A DNA stretch of 64,000 nucleotides from DATBDN01 sp036269895 (GTDB taxonomy: Bacteria; Actinomycetota; Thermoleophilia; Solirubrobacterales; Thermoleophilaceae), in contig DATBDN010000076.1 in assembly GCA_036269895.1 (NCBI GenBank), positions 1 to 64,000 on the forward strand. The letters run 5' to 3'. Position numbers and translations under genes: made by a program. Positions 39,402-48,708 of the stretch are shown in pieces; position 1 is the stretch's first letter; every line of letters begins with the position of its first letter. The notes under the pieces are model-generated. The model worked only from the letters and a program-made list of their open reading frames with translations, ran no database searches and was not told the DNA's origin.

Positions 39402-40352
39402 ATGCGCGCGATCCAGATCACGAATCTGAACGGCCCGGACGAGGCACTCCAGCTCGTCGACATTCCCGAGCCGGAGCCGTCGCACATGCTCACCCCGGGC
39501 AGCGGCGTGCTGGTCGACGTGCAGGCGGCCGGGGTCTCCTTCCCCGAGGTCCTGCAGTCGCGCGGGGAGTACCAGTTCAAGCCGGATCTGCCGTTCGTGC
39601 CGGGCAGCGAGGTCGGCGGCGTCGTGCGCGACACGGGTCAGCGCGTAGCTGCGTTCACGTTTCTGGGCGCGTTCGCCGAGGTGGCCGTTGCACCGGAGTA
39701 CATGGTCTTCCCGATCCCCGACGAATGGAGCTACGAGCAGGGCGCCGCGCTTGTCCTCAATTACCACACGGCGTACTTCGCGCTGAAGATCCGCGGCCGC
39801 CTCGCCGAGGGCGAGACGGTGCTGGTGCAGGGTGCGGCGGGGGGCGTTGGTACGGCGTCGATCCAGGTCGCCAAGGGACTCGGCGCGCGCGTGATCGGCG
39901 TCGTGTCGACGGACGAGAAGGGGCAGGTGGCTCGCGACGCGGGCGCGGACGAGGTAGTTCGAGCCGATGGATTCAAGGACGCTGTCAAGGAGCTGGGTGG
40001 AGCGGACGTCGTGCTGGACCCGGTCGGTGGCGACCGCTTCACCGACAGCCTGCGGTCGCTGCGTGAGGAGGGACGACTGGTCGTTGTCGGCTTCACCGGC
40101 GGCTCGATCCCGGAGGTCCGCGTGAACCGGCTGTTGCTCAACAACACGGACATCGTCGGCGCCGGCTGGGGCGCCTATGTGATGTCCAAGCCCGAGGTGA
40201 CGCGCCAGATCGGCGAGGAGATCGACAAGCTGATCAAGACTGGCTTCGTGCGTCCGCCGGTGGGAGCGAGCTTCCCCCTGGAGCACGCCGGCGAGGCGCT
40301 GAAGCTGATCGACGGCCGCGGCGCGACGGGCAAAGTCGTCTTAACCGTTTAG
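39402..40352 (+). CDS. Zinc-independent NADPH:quinone oxidoreductase (MDR family)
   Basis: 316 residues from the ATG at 39402. GroES-like N-terminal domain with GVSFPEVLQSRGEYQF, then a Rossmann domain with GAAGGVGTASIQVAKGLGARV near 150. No zinc ligands are apparent, as expected of the quinone oxidoreductase branch. Reduces quinones or enones with NADPH in the cytoplasm. A longer frame from 39006 is an overlap shadow. Confidence 0.93.
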   Translation: MRAIQITNLNGPDEALQLVDIPEPEPSHMLTPGSGVLVDVQAAGVSFPEVLQSRGEYQFKPDLPFVPGSEVGGVVRDTGQRVAAFTFLGAFAEVAVAPEYMVFPIPDEWSYEQGAALVLNYHTAYFALKIRGRLAEGETVLVQGAAGGVGTASIQVAKGLGARVIGVVSTDEKGQVARDAGADEVVRADGFKDAVKELGGADVVLDPVGGDRFTDSLRSLREEGRLVVVGFTGGSIPEVRVNRLLLNNTDIVGAGWGAYVMSKPEVTRQIGEEIDKLIKTGFVRPPVGASFPLEHAGEALKLIDGRGATGKVVLTV

Positions 40353-40377
40353 GGACCGCTTCGACGGCCGAGGAGCC

Positions 40378-42114
40378 GTGTTGCGATCCGTTGTGGGGGC
40401 GGAGCTCACACGGCGGAGCATGCTTCGGCGGGCGGCGGCCGCTTCGGGCGCACTGTTCGCCGGGTCGCTGGTCGCGCCCCGGCTTGTCTTTGCCGGCGAC
40501 GCCGGCGACGCGGTCTTCGAGATGCGCATCCCCCGTTCCCGTGCGGCTTCGGTCGCCCGCGGCAGCTGGCGATCGGGGCCGATCGAGACGGCGCGCGTCT
40601 TCGAGCTGATCGGGCTTCGCGTGACAGGCGCGGACGCCGGCGTCGAGATGCGCGCGCGGGGGCTGGACGGGCGCTGGACCGAGTGGCTCGAGGCGCATGC
40701 GGCGCATGGCCATGGCCCGGATGCGGGCGCGGCGGAATCCGGCAGATCGGGCGCGGGCGGATCCGCATCCGGCGCATCGGGGCTGACGGATCCGGTGTGG
40801 ACCGGGCCGGCCCGCGCCTTCGAGGTGCGCGCGAACCGCCCTCTGCCTGGCGCGCGCGTCGTCCTCGTCGACGGCGGCCGGCCCGCGACGGCTGCCGCCA
40901 AGCGCTACGTCACCACGAACCTTCCGGCCGGGTCGGGCCAGCCGCGGATCATCGCGCGCTCGTCGTGGGCGACCGCGTCGTGCCGTCCCCGCGTGCCTGC
41001 GGTCTTCGGCGCGGTCGATCTCGCGTTCGTCCACCACACCGTCAGCTCGAACTCCTACGGGCCGAGCCAGTCTGCCGGCATGGTCCGCTCGATCTGCCTC
41101 TTCCACAAGTACGGCAACGGGTGGAACGACATCGGTTATAACTTCGTCGTCGACCGCTACGGGCAGATCTTCGAGGCGCGTGCGGGTGGCGTCGACGAGA
41201 CGATCGTCGGCGCTCAGGCGGGCGGCTACAACGTCTATTCGACCGGCGTCGCGCTGCTGGGCACCTTCGGTGGAGTCGGGCCCCCGCGCAAGACGTTCGA
41301 CGCGCTCGCGCGCCTGCTCGCGTGGAAGCTCGCGCTCCACGGCATCCAGATCCCGGGCAACGTGACGGTTCAGGTCACTCGTGCAGGCGCTCCCTACAGC
41401 CGCTATCGCGCCGGTGCGCGGGTGCGGCTGAACCGGATCGCGGGTCATCGCGATGCGGACACCACCACGTGCCCGGGCTCCGGCATGTACCGGCAGCTGC
41501 CGCGTCTGCGACAGGTTGTGCAGCGGCTGCTCGGGACGGTGGGATCGCTCACGCTGCAGAACCTGGGCAGCGCGCCAGGCACCGCCGCGGCTGGCGGAGT
41601 GCTGTCCGCGGGCGGCGTGCCGATCGCCGGCGCGACGGTCGAGGTGCAGCGACGAAGCACGACACGCGGACCGACGACGCTTGGCACCGCGAGCACTGAC
41701 GCGAACGGTGCGTGGTCGGCCGCGGTCCCGCTCGCACAGAACGCGGAGTTGCGCGCCGTCTATCGCGGCGACGTGCAGCACGCGGCTGTGATCTCGCCGG
41801 GCGTCGTCGCGGTCGTCCCGCCGCAGATCGCCCTTGCCGCGGCGGCATCGCAGGGGCCGGCTGGCGCCGTGATCGGCTTCACGGGATCGGTCGCGCCTCC
41901 GAAGTTGAAGCTGTCGATCGTCGTCTCGCAACAGCAGGCCGACGGCACCTTCGCGCCAATCCGGACGATCCGCCTGAAGCCGGCCAGGAGCGGCGCGTTC
42001 GCGCGCTCGATCGGGTTCCCGAGTGCCGGTCAGTACCAGGTTGTCGCGCACACAGACGCGGACAACGTCAACGAGCTTGGCATGTCGGCGCCGGTCGCGG
42101 TGACGATCGCCTAG
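40378..42114 (+). CDS. Tat-exported N-acetylmuramoyl-L-alanine amidase (PGRP type)
   Basis: 578 residues, GTG start with AGGAG just upstream. The Tat signal TRRSMLRRAAAASG at about 11-24 is followed by a hydrophobic core. A Gly/Ser/Ala-rich stretch near 110-135 is followed by the amidase_2/PGRP domain (about 190-390): zinc ligands in AFVHHTVSSNSY and GHRDADTTTCPG, substrate motif GYNFVVDRYGQIFEARAGG. The C-terminal 180 residues resemble Ig/carboxypeptidase-regulatory-like repeats, perhaps for surface retention. It hydrolyses peptidoglycan stem peptides outside the membrane. Confidence 0.93.
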   Translation: MLRSVVGAELTRRSMLRRAAAASGALFAGSLVAPRLVFAGDAGDAVFEMRIPRSRAASVARGSWRSGPIETARVFELIGLRVTGADAGVEMRARGLDGRWTEWLEAHAAHGHGPDAGAAESGRSGAGGSASGASGLTDPVWTGPARAFEVRANRPLPGARVVLVDGGRPATAAAKRYVTTNLPAGSGQPRIIARSSWATASCRPRVPAVFGAVDLAFVHHTVSSNSYGPSQSAGMVRSICLFHKYGNGWNDIGYNFVVDRYGQIFEARAGGVDETIVGAQAGGYNVYSTGVALLGTFGGVGPPRKTFDALARLLAWKLALHGIQIPGNVTVQVTRAGAPYSRYRAGARVRLNRIAGHRDADTTTCPGSGMYRQLPRLRQVVQRLLGTVGSLTLQNLGSAPGTAAAGGVLSAGGVPIAGATVEVQRRSTTRGPTTLGTASTDANGAWSAAVPLAQNAELRAVYRGDVQHAAVISPGVVAVVPPQIALAAAASQGPAGAVIGFTGSVAPPKLKLSIVVSQQQADGTFAPIRTIRLKPARSGAFARSIGFPSAGQYQVVAHTDADNVNELGMSAPVAVTIA

Positions 42115-42140
42115 CCGCCCCAGGCGCTAGACCTCCGGTC

Positions 42141-42776
42141 ATGGATCTGGCCGGACTGCGGCGCGAGTACGAGTCACACGGGATCGATGTCGAGGATCTC
42201 GATCCCGATCCCGTCGAGCAGGCCCGGAAGTGGATCGACGACGCGATCGCCGCGGAGTGTCTGGAGGCGAACGCGATGACGCTGTCGACGGTCGATCCCG
42301 ACGGGCGCCCCGAGGCGCGCTATGTGCTGTTGCGCGGCCTGGACGACCACGGCTTCTGGTTCTTCACCAACAGCGAGTCCGAGAAGGGACGTGCGCTCGC
42401 GGCCAACCCACACGCGGCGCTGACGTTCGCCTGGCTGCAGCTGCACCGGCAGATGCGCGTCACGGGAGCGGTCGAGCCGCTGCCGGCCGACCTGTCGGAC
42501 GCGTACTTCGCGCGCCGCGATCGCGGCAGTCAGATCGGCGCGTGGGCGTCGAAGCAGAGCAGTGTGATACCGAATCGTGCTGCCCTGGACGAGGCCGTGG
42601 CCGAATACGAGAAGCGCTTCGAGGGCGTCGATGTGCCGCGTCCGCCGTTCTGGGGCGGGTACGCGCTGCAGGCGGATGCGATCGAGTTCTGGCAGGGCCG
42701 GCCGAGCCGCCTTCACGACCGGATCCGCTTCCGGCGCGACGGCGAGCGCTGGATCGCCGAGCGGCTCAGCCCGTAG
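42141..42776 (+). CDS. pdxH: Pyridoxamine 5'-phosphate oxidase
   Basis: 211 residues from the ATG at 42141, the family's usual length. FMN-dependent oxidation of PNP/PMP to pyridoxal 5'-phosphate. Motifs: RYVLLRGLDDHGFWFFTNSE, SEKGRALAANPHAALTFAW and the C-terminal substrate-binding QGRPSRLHDRIRF. The rest of the vitamin B6 pathway is not in the window. Confidence 0.96.
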   Translation: MDLAGLRREYESHGIDVEDLDPDPVEQARKWIDDAIAAECLEANAMTLSTVDPDGRPEARYVLLRGLDDHGFWFFTNSESEKGRALAANPHAALTFAWLQLHRQMRVTGAVEPLPADLSDAYFARRDRGSQIGAWASKQSSVIPNRAALDEAVAEYEKRFEGVDVPRPPFWGGYALQADAIEFWQGRPSRLHDRIRFRRDGERWIAERLSP

Positions 42777-42809
42777 CGCAGGCTGCGCCGCCTGCTATTC
42801 AGACAACGG

Positions 42810-43466
42810 GTGGAAGCGCGCAGCCTCACCTCGGACGAGTTCCGTGAAGTGATCAGCCACTTCGCGAGCGGCGTGACCGTGATCACCGCGCTGCACGGGG
42901 GTCGATCATTCGGCACCACGGCTAGCGCTGTCACCTCGTTGTCGCTCGAGCCGCCGATGCTGCTCATCTGCATGAACAAGCAGTCCGAGACGGGCCGTGC
43001 CGTGGCTGCCTCGAAGCACTTCGGCGTGAACATCCTCGGGGCCAACCAGGTCGACTTGGCGGAGCGCTTCGCGCAGAAGGGCGGCGACAAGTTCGCGGGC
43101 GTGCCGGTCACCCCCGGCAAGTGGGGCGAGCCGCTGTTCGACGATGCCCTCGCCACACTCGAGTGCCGGGTGGCCGAGGAAACGACGGGCGGGACGCACT
43201 ACGTGTTCCTGGCCGAGGTCGACGGCGGTGCGGCTCGTGGCGGCGCTCCGCTCGCTTACTTCAAGGGCGAGTTCGGCCGACTGGAGCTGACGCGCGATCA
43301 ACTGGAGCACCGAGCTGCAGATGCGCTCGAGGACGAGCTCCGCGCCGCCGACGCGGAACTGGCCGCCGCCATCGACCGCGGCGATTTGGACAGCGCCGTC
43401 GCCGCCATCGACGCGCGCCGCGACCGAATGATCGCGATCGCCCGCCAGCGAATTCGGTCAGGCTGA
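42810..43466 (+). CDS. Flavin reductase-like protein with helical C-terminal extension
   Basis: 218 residues, GTG start. The flavin-reductase split-barrel occupies about 8-160 (ISHFASGVTVITALHGG, TTASAVTSLSLEPPMLLICM, HYVFLAEVDGG). The last 55 residues form an acidic/basic helix (ALEDELRAADAELAAAIDRG) not needed for the fold. Usually supplies reduced FMN to a monooxygenase; none is adjacent. Its stop overlaps that of the MFS gene by 9 bp. Confidence 0.9.
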   Translation: MEARSLTSDEFREVISHFASGVTVITALHGGRSFGTTASAVTSLSLEPPMLLICMNKQSETGRAVAASKHFGVNILGANQVDLAERFAQKGGDKFAGVPVTPGKWGEPLFDDALATLECRVAEETTGGTHYVFLAEVDGGAARGGAPLAYFKGEFGRLELTRDQLEHRAADALEDELRAADAELAAAIDRGDLDSAVAAIDARRDRMIAIARQRIRSG

Positions 43467-44888
43467 GTGCTCTGCTGCCGCTGCGGTGGCCGGTGGCTTC
43501 ACGCGGCCGGCGAGCACCGTCAGGGCGACCACCGCACCCGCGAACGCGAATAGCGATCCGATCAGGAATGCTTGCTGGTACCCGAGCACCAATCCCGCCG
43601 CTCCGTGCGCAGACGCGCTCGATGTCCGCGCGCTCGCGATCGTCACGAGCACCGCGATGCCCAGCGCAGCTCCGAACGTGCGCGACGTGTTCACGAGGCC
43701 GGACGCCAGTCCGGTCTCCGACCGCGCGACTCCGGCGACGGCGGTCACGGTCCCGGAGACAAAGACGAGGCCTATTCCGAACCCGGTCACGAGACCCGGA
43801 ATCATCACCTCGGTCACGTAGCCGCCGTGCAGGTCTACGCCGGAGAACAGCAGCAGTCCCACGCCGACGAACGCCATCCCGGCCGACAACACGCGCCCCG
43901 CCCCCACCCGCGCGGCCGTGCGCCCGGCGACGGCCGAGCCGGCAACGACCACGGCGGTCATCGGCGCGAACCCGAGGCCCGCCTCGATCGGCGTGTAGTG
44001 CAGGACCTGCTGCATGTACAACGAGACGAAGAACCACATCGAGAATGCCGATCCGCCCAGGAAGAAGATCACCGCGTTCGCGGCCGACAGCGTGCGTGAC
44101 CGGAAGATCCTCAACGGCACCAGCGGGCGTTTCGCAAAGCGCCCCTCGATCGCCAGGAAGAGCCCGATCAGTGCCAGCCCCACAGCCATCGGGATCAGCG
44201 TCTTCGCCGAGCCCCAGCCATTCACGTCGGTGCGCACGATCGCGTAGGTGAGCGTCACCAGGCCGGCCGTGATCGTCAGGGCCCCAGCCACGTCGTAGTT
44301 GCGCTCGCCGCTGCGGCCGCGGCCCTCCGGTACGAAGCGGAATGCCGTGATCGCCGCCCAGATCCCTACCGGCACGTTGATCAGCAGGATCGATCGCCAG
44401 CCGAACACCTCGGTCAGAACCCCGCCCAACAGCACGCCGACGGCGCCACCCACGCCGCCCATCGCGCTCCACGCGGCAAGCGCACGGTTGCGCTCGGGGC
44501 CCTCGTTGAACGTGCTCGTGATGATCGACAGCGTCACCGGAGTGACGACGGCGCCACCCAGCCCTTGGATCCCGCGCGCGATGATGAGCACCAGTTGCTC
44601 GTTCGCAAGCGCGCCGACCAGCGACGACAGCGTGAAGGCGCCAAGGCCGAAGATGAACACGCGCCGGTCGCCGAGCAGATCCGCCGCGCGTCCGCCCAGC
44701 AGCAGGAAGCCCGCCAGCGTGAGCGTGTACGCGTTGACGACCCATTGCAGGTCGATCTGCGAGAAGCCGAGGTCGGCGCGAATCGACGGCAGGGCGACGT
44801 TCACCACCGACACGTCGAGGATGACCATGAACTGCGCGATGCAACAGAGCCAGAGGATCCAGCGTTTGGAGGCGGACGCGCGTGGCAC
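43458..44888 (-). CDS. DHA2-family MFS multidrug exporter
   Basis: 476 residues, GTG start, about 14 membrane helices. LDVSVVNVALPSIRADLGF in helix 1, ADLLGDRRVF after helix 2 (motif A degenerate) and GAVGVLLGGVLTEVFGWRSILLIN in helix 5. Expected to export hydrophobic compounds by proton antiport. The P450 gene lies 23 bp upstream on the same strand, so the exporter may handle the P450 product; this is an inference from position. Confidence 0.93.
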   Translation of the reverse strand: MPRASASKRWILWLCCIAQFMVILDVSVVNVALPSIRADLGFSQIDLQWVVNAYTLTLAGFLLLGGRAADLLGDRRVFIFGLGAFTLSSLVGALANEQLVLIIARGIQGLGGAVVTPVTLSIITSTFNEGPERNRALAAWSAMGGVGGAVGVLLGGVLTEVFGWRSILLINVPVGIWAAITAFRFVPEGRGRSGERNYDVAGALTITAGLVTLTYAIVRTDVNGWGSAKTLIPMAVGLALIGLFLAIEGRFAKRPLVPLRIFRSRTLSAANAVIFFLGGSAFSMWFFVSLYMQQVLHYTPIEAGLGFAPMTAVVVAGSAVAGRTAARVGAGRVLSAGMAFVGVGLLLFSGVDLHGGYVTEVMIPGLVTGFGIGLVFVSGTVTAVAGVARSETGLASGLVNTSRTFGAALGIAVLVTIASARTSSASAHGAAGLVLGYQQAFLIGSLFAFAGAVVALTVLAGRVKPPATAAAAEHSA

Positions 44889-44911
44889 CCACCGAGCCTA
44901 CGAGCCGCCGT

Positions 44912-46237
44912 CTATGCAGCGACGGCGGTCGGCGGGCCCGGTTCGCGCTCCCGCGAGCGCAGAACTGTCGAGGCTCCGAGCCGAGGGCTGATCGTGATGC
45001 TGCGCCTGCGTGACACCTCCGCGCCGTCCACGCCCGGCTGGACCTCGTAGCGGCGAAGCACCTCGCGCAGAACGGTCTTGATCTCGAGCAGCGCGAAGCT
45101 GGCCCCCAGGCAGCGGCGGCGGCCACCGCCGAACGGGATCCACGTGTAGGTGCCGGGACCCTCCTCCAGGAAGCGCTCCGGGCGGAAGCTGTAGGGATCG
45201 GAATAGATCTCCGGGTCGTGATGGACCAGGTAGCTGTTGGCCAGCAGGCATGGCCCCGGCTCGTAGTCCCAGCCGCCGATGGTGACAGGCTTCTTGACAA
45301 GTCGCGGAGCCGCGTTGGGCAGCACCGGGCGCGCGCGCAGGACCTCCTGGATCGTCGCCGTCATGTAATCGTCGTCGTCTTCGCGGAGCTGCTCGACCAC
45401 ACGCGGGTGCCGTGCCAGCAGGTTCATGCCGAATGCCAGTGAGGAGGCGGTCGTCTCATGCCCCGCAACGAGCAGCGTCATCAGCTCGTCGCGCAGCTCC
45501 TTGGCGCTCATCGGCGAGCCGTCCTCGTGGCGCGCCGCGAGCAGCATCGCCATCACGTCCTCACCGTCTTCGTCCCCGGCGGCCCGGCGCTCGTCGATCA
45601 ACTCGTATACGAGTGCGTCCGCCTCGCGCCGCAGCGCCAGGAACTGGCCCCAGCGGCTATGCCCGCCGAGCTCCTTCTGCAGGTAGGGGACGAGCGTCAT
45701 CGGCCGCGTCGCGAAGTCGAGGATGCGCGTGAGTGCCGCGCGCAACCCGCCCAGCCGCGGCCCCGGCTCCAGCCCGAACACCGCGCGCAGGATGACCTCG
45801 AGCGTGAGTGCTTGCAGCCGCGGGTGCAGCGTTATCTCGCTGCCGGTGGGCCACGACGCGACCTCGCGCTCGGTCACCTCGGTCACGAGGTCGGCCATGC
45901 GCTGCATCTTCTCGCCGTGGAAGGCCGGCAGCATGAGGCGCCGCTGGGCCAGATGGTCCTTCTCGTCGAGCAGGATCACCGAATAGGTGCCGACCACGGG
46001 CTCGAGGATTCGCGCGCCGTCGCCCGGATGCAGCACTTCCGGCGGGGCGGTGAAGATCTCGCGGATGTGGTCGGGGTCGGCGTGCATCACAAACGGCGGC
46101 GACCCGAGCAGGCGCACGGTGTAGCGGTTGCCGTGCCGACGGCGGCACGATTCGTGGAACGCCAGCGGGCGGTTCCACCAGCCGATCGTCTGCATCAAGG
46201 CGGGCCACGACGGGCCCCTCGGAAGCTGAGCTCTCAT
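44912..46237 (-). CDS. Cytochrome P450
   Basis: 441 residues, cytoplasmic haem monooxygenase. I-helix oxygen motif AGHETTASSLAF, K-helix EVLRARPVLP (E-x-x-R), PERF (FRPERFLEEG) and haem-binding FGGGRRRCLGASFA with the axial Cys. Strong resemblance to the second P450 at 61852 (shared HPRLQALTLEVILRAVFG-like segment). Upstream on the same strand, 68 bp away, is an FprA-type reductase, a likely electron donor via a ferredoxin encoded elsewhere. Confidence 0.95.
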   Translation of the reverse strand: MRAQLPRGPSWPALMQTIGWWNRPLAFHESCRRRHGNRYTVRLLGSPPFVMHADPDHIREIFTAPPEVLHPGDGARILEPVVGTYSVILLDEKDHLAQRRLMLPAFHGEKMQRMADLVTEVTEREVASWPTGSEITLHPRLQALTLEVILRAVFGLEPGPRLGGLRAALTRILDFATRPMTLVPYLQKELGGHSRWGQFLALRREADALVYELIDERRAAGDEDGEDVMAMLLAARHEDGSPMSAKELRDELMTLLVAGHETTASSLAFGMNLLARHPRVVEQLREDDDDYMTATIQEVLRARPVLPNAAPRLVKKPVTIGGWDYEPGPCLLANSYLVHHDPEIYSDPYSFRPERFLEEGPGTYTWIPFGGGRRRCLGASFALLEIKTVLREVLRRYEVQPGVDGAEVSRRRSITISPRLGASTVLRSREREPGPPTAVAA

Positions 46238-46305
46238 CCCGGCCCTATGTAACAGGAGCCACCAGCCCGCGCGGGTGTGAATCCGATCACAGATCGCCGC
46301 GCCGC

Positions 46306-47682
46306 TCAGGTGCGGCCGGCGATCTGCTGCATCTCGGCGACGCTGACGACCTTCACGCGCGGCCGGTTGTGCGGCTCGCCGAGCTGTGTCTCATGGCGAT
46401 CGATCGCCTCCCAGCCGCTCCAGGTGACGAGTCCCGGCGTCTGCGACCGCAGCCACGCCTGTGTGGCCTCGGCGTCCGGCTCGGCCGGCTCGTTCAGGCG
46501 TCCCGCCTCGGCATCCTCCAGCACACGCGCGACCGTGTCCGACGCGTCCTTCTTGTTCGTGCCGATCACGCCCGACGGGCCACGCTTGATCCAACCGACG
46601 ACATACTCGCCCGGCACCGGCTTGCCGTCCGCATCCATGACGCGCCCGCCCTCGTTGCGGATCAGGCCGCGGCGCTCGTCGAACGGCACGTCCGGCAGCG
46701 GCGTGCCGCGGTAGCCGATCGAGCGCAGGACCAAGCCGCACTCGATCACCTCCTCCTCGCCGGTCGCGACCGCCCGCAAGCGGCCCCGCTCGTCCGGCTC
46801 GATGCGGTTGCGCACCACGCGGACGCCGCTCACCGGCGCTTCCTCGTCGTCACCGAGGATCTCGACCGGCGAGCGCAGGAAGCGCAGCTCGATCCGGTGT
46901 GACTTGCCCTGCGGCTCGCGCTGCGAGTACTCCGTGAGGATCTCGACGTTGCGGCGCGCCGTCTTGTCGCCTTCCTCCGCGAGCCAGCGCGCCGAGTGCT
47001 CGTCGAGCTCGACCTCCGCCGGGTCGACGATCACGTCCGCGCGCGCGAGCTCACCCAGCTCGAGCAGCTCGGGGTTGGTGAAGGCGGCCTGCGCGGGCCC
47101 GCGGCGGCCGAGCATGATCACGTGCTCCACCTGCGCCGCGCCAAGGCCCGCGATCGCATGGTCCGCCGTGTCGGTGATCGATATCTCGTCGGGATCCAAG
47201 ACCAGCATCCGCGCCACGTCGATGGCCACGTTGCCGTTCCCGATCACGACCGCCCGTGTCGCCGACAGGTCGAACTCGCGGTCGGCGTAATCCGGGTGGC
47301 CGTTGTACCAGGCCACGAACTCGGTGGCGGCGTGCGATCCGGGGCGATCCTCGCCCGCGACGCCGAGCCGGTTGTCGGCCGAGGTGCCAACCGCGTAGAT
47401 GACTGCGTGATAGCGCTGGAACAGGTCCGCCCGCATCACGTCCGACCCGAGCTCGACGCCACCGAAGAAGCGAAAGCCCGGTTGAGAGGCGGTCTTCTCG
47501 TAGCGGCGCGTGACCGACTTGATCTTCGGGTGGTCGGGCGCGACACCGGCGCGCACGAGCCCGAACGGCGTGGGCAGCACGTCGTAGAGGTCGACCTCCA
47601 AGCCCGCCTTGAGCAGGTCCTCGCACGCGTAGAAACCCGCCGGCCCGGCGCCTACGACCGCAACTCGCTTGGGACTCGCCAT
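46306..47682 (-). CDS. FprA-type NADPH-ferredoxin reductase
   Basis: 458 residues. FAD motif VAVVGAGPAGFYACEDLL at 7-24, LYDVLPTPFGLVRAGVAPDHP (typical of adrenodoxin-reductase-like FprA), NADP-binding VIGNGNVAIDVARML near 150 and GYRGTPLPDVPFD. C-terminal region ends ATQAWLRSQTPGLVTWSGW. Passes electrons from NADPH to ferredoxin and thence to P450s; the P450 at 44912-46237 follows on the same strand. No ferredoxin gene is adjacent. Confidence 0.94.
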   Translation of the reverse strand: MASPKRVAVVGAGPAGFYACEDLLKAGLEVDLYDVLPTPFGLVRAGVAPDHPKIKSVTRRYEKTASQPGFRFFGGVELGSDVMRADLFQRYHAVIYAVGTSADNRLGVAGEDRPGSHAATEFVAWYNGHPDYADREFDLSATRAVVIGNGNVAIDVARMLVLDPDEISITDTADHAIAGLGAAQVEHVIMLGRRGPAQAAFTNPELLELGELARADVIVDPAEVELDEHSARWLAEEGDKTARRNVEILTEYSQREPQGKSHRIELRFLRSPVEILGDDEEAPVSGVRVVRNRIEPDERGRLRAVATGEEEVIECGLVLRSIGYRGTPLPDVPFDERRGLIRNEGGRVMDADGKPVPGEYVVGWIKRGPSGVIGTNKKDASDTVARVLEDAEAGRLNEPAEPDAEATQAWLRSQTPGLVTWSGWEAIDRHETQLGEPHNRPRVKVVSVAEMQQIAGRT

Positions 47683-47745
47683 CCGCCGGTGAAGTTAGCC
47701 GGGCGGCGCGCTTTCCCCGATCCGCGAGGCATACTCCTTTCTCCA

Positions 47746-48708
47746 ATGCCGCCGCGTTCTCCGGGCGAAGCACCGGTCCTCGTCGCGGGCGAGGCGTTCA
47801 TCGATCTCGTGCCCGCAGTCGATGGGCTGCTCGTCGCACACGACGGCGGGGGGCCGTTCAATGCGGCACGCACGATTGCCCGGCTCGGCCGGCCAGTCGC
47901 CTTCCTCGGGCGGTTGTCCACCGACAGCTACGGCCGGCGTCTCGAGCGCAGCCTGGCCGACGACGGCGTCGACACGTCGACCGTCGTCCACACCGGCGAC
48001 CCGACGACGCTCGCGCTGGCGACCCTCGATCCCGATGGCGCGGCGAGCCATGCCTTCTACGCGAAGGGCACCGCGGCGCCGGGCCTGACACCGGACTCGG
48101 CGCTGGCGGCGCTGCCCGCCTCGACGCCCGTCGTCTACACCGGCAGCCTGGGCCTCGCGCTCGAGCCGATCGCGCTCGCGCTGGAGGCCGTGATCCAGGT
48201 GCTCGCGCGGCGGGCGCTGGTGGTGGTCGACCCGAACTTCCGGCCGGGCGTCGCCGCCAACGAGCTTCGTTACCGCACCCGGCTGGCTGATCTATTCGAG
48301 CTCTCCGACGTCGTCAAGCTGAGCGAGCACGACCTCGCACTGCTCAGCCCGAGGGAAGATCCGCGCGCCGCGGCGCGGGCCCTGCTCGAGACGGGCCCTG
48401 CCGTCGTGCTGCTGACGCGCGGCGCCGAGGGTGCCGTCGTGATGACGACGGCGGGCGAGACCGACGTTCCGGCGCCGCAGGTGCACACCGCCGACACGAT
48501 CGGGGCGGGTGACGCGTTCGGCGGCGCGTTTGTCGCCTGGTGGACCGCCCACGGCCTCGGGGCGCCTGATCTGCGCGACCACGAAGCGGTGGTCCACGCA
48601 ACGACGTTCGCATGTCTCGTGGCTGCGAAGACCTGCGAACGGAAGGGGGCCTTCCCTCCGTTCGCATCGGATCTTCCCGAGCCGCTCGCGGGCGGCGTGA
48701 GCGGCTAG
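47746..48708 (+). CDS. PfkB-family carbohydrate kinase
   Basis: 320 residues from the ATG at 47746. Ribokinase fold: N-terminal substrate signature GGGPFNAARTIARLGRP, C-terminal ATP/catalytic signature DTIGAGDAFGGAFVAWW with the catalytic Asp. Overall length and DPNFRPGVA suggest a fructokinase-like enzyme. Phosphorylates a sugar with ATP. No sugar transporter is adjacent. The stop abuts the stop of the convergent sodA gene. Confidence 0.92.
   Translation: MPPRSPGEAPVLVAGEAFIDLVPAVDGLLVAHDGGGPFNAARTIARLGRPVAFLGRLSTDSYGRRLERSLADDGVDTSTVVHTGDPTTLALATLDPDGAASHAFYAKGTAAPGLTPDSALAALPASTPVVYTGSLGLALEPIALALEAVIQVLARRALVVVDPNFRPGVAANELRYRTRLADLFELSDVVKLSEHDLALLSPREDPRAAARALLETGPAVVLLTRGAEGAVVMTTAGETDVPAPQVHTADTIGAGDAFGGAFVAWWTAHGLGAPDLRDHEAVVHATTFACLVAAKTCERKGAFPPFASDLPEPLAGGVSG

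Noticed and set aside
42776..42788. GCGCAG-G-CTGCGC repeat after pdxH
   Set aside because: One-base loop is sterically poor and there is no U-tract; not counted as a terminator.
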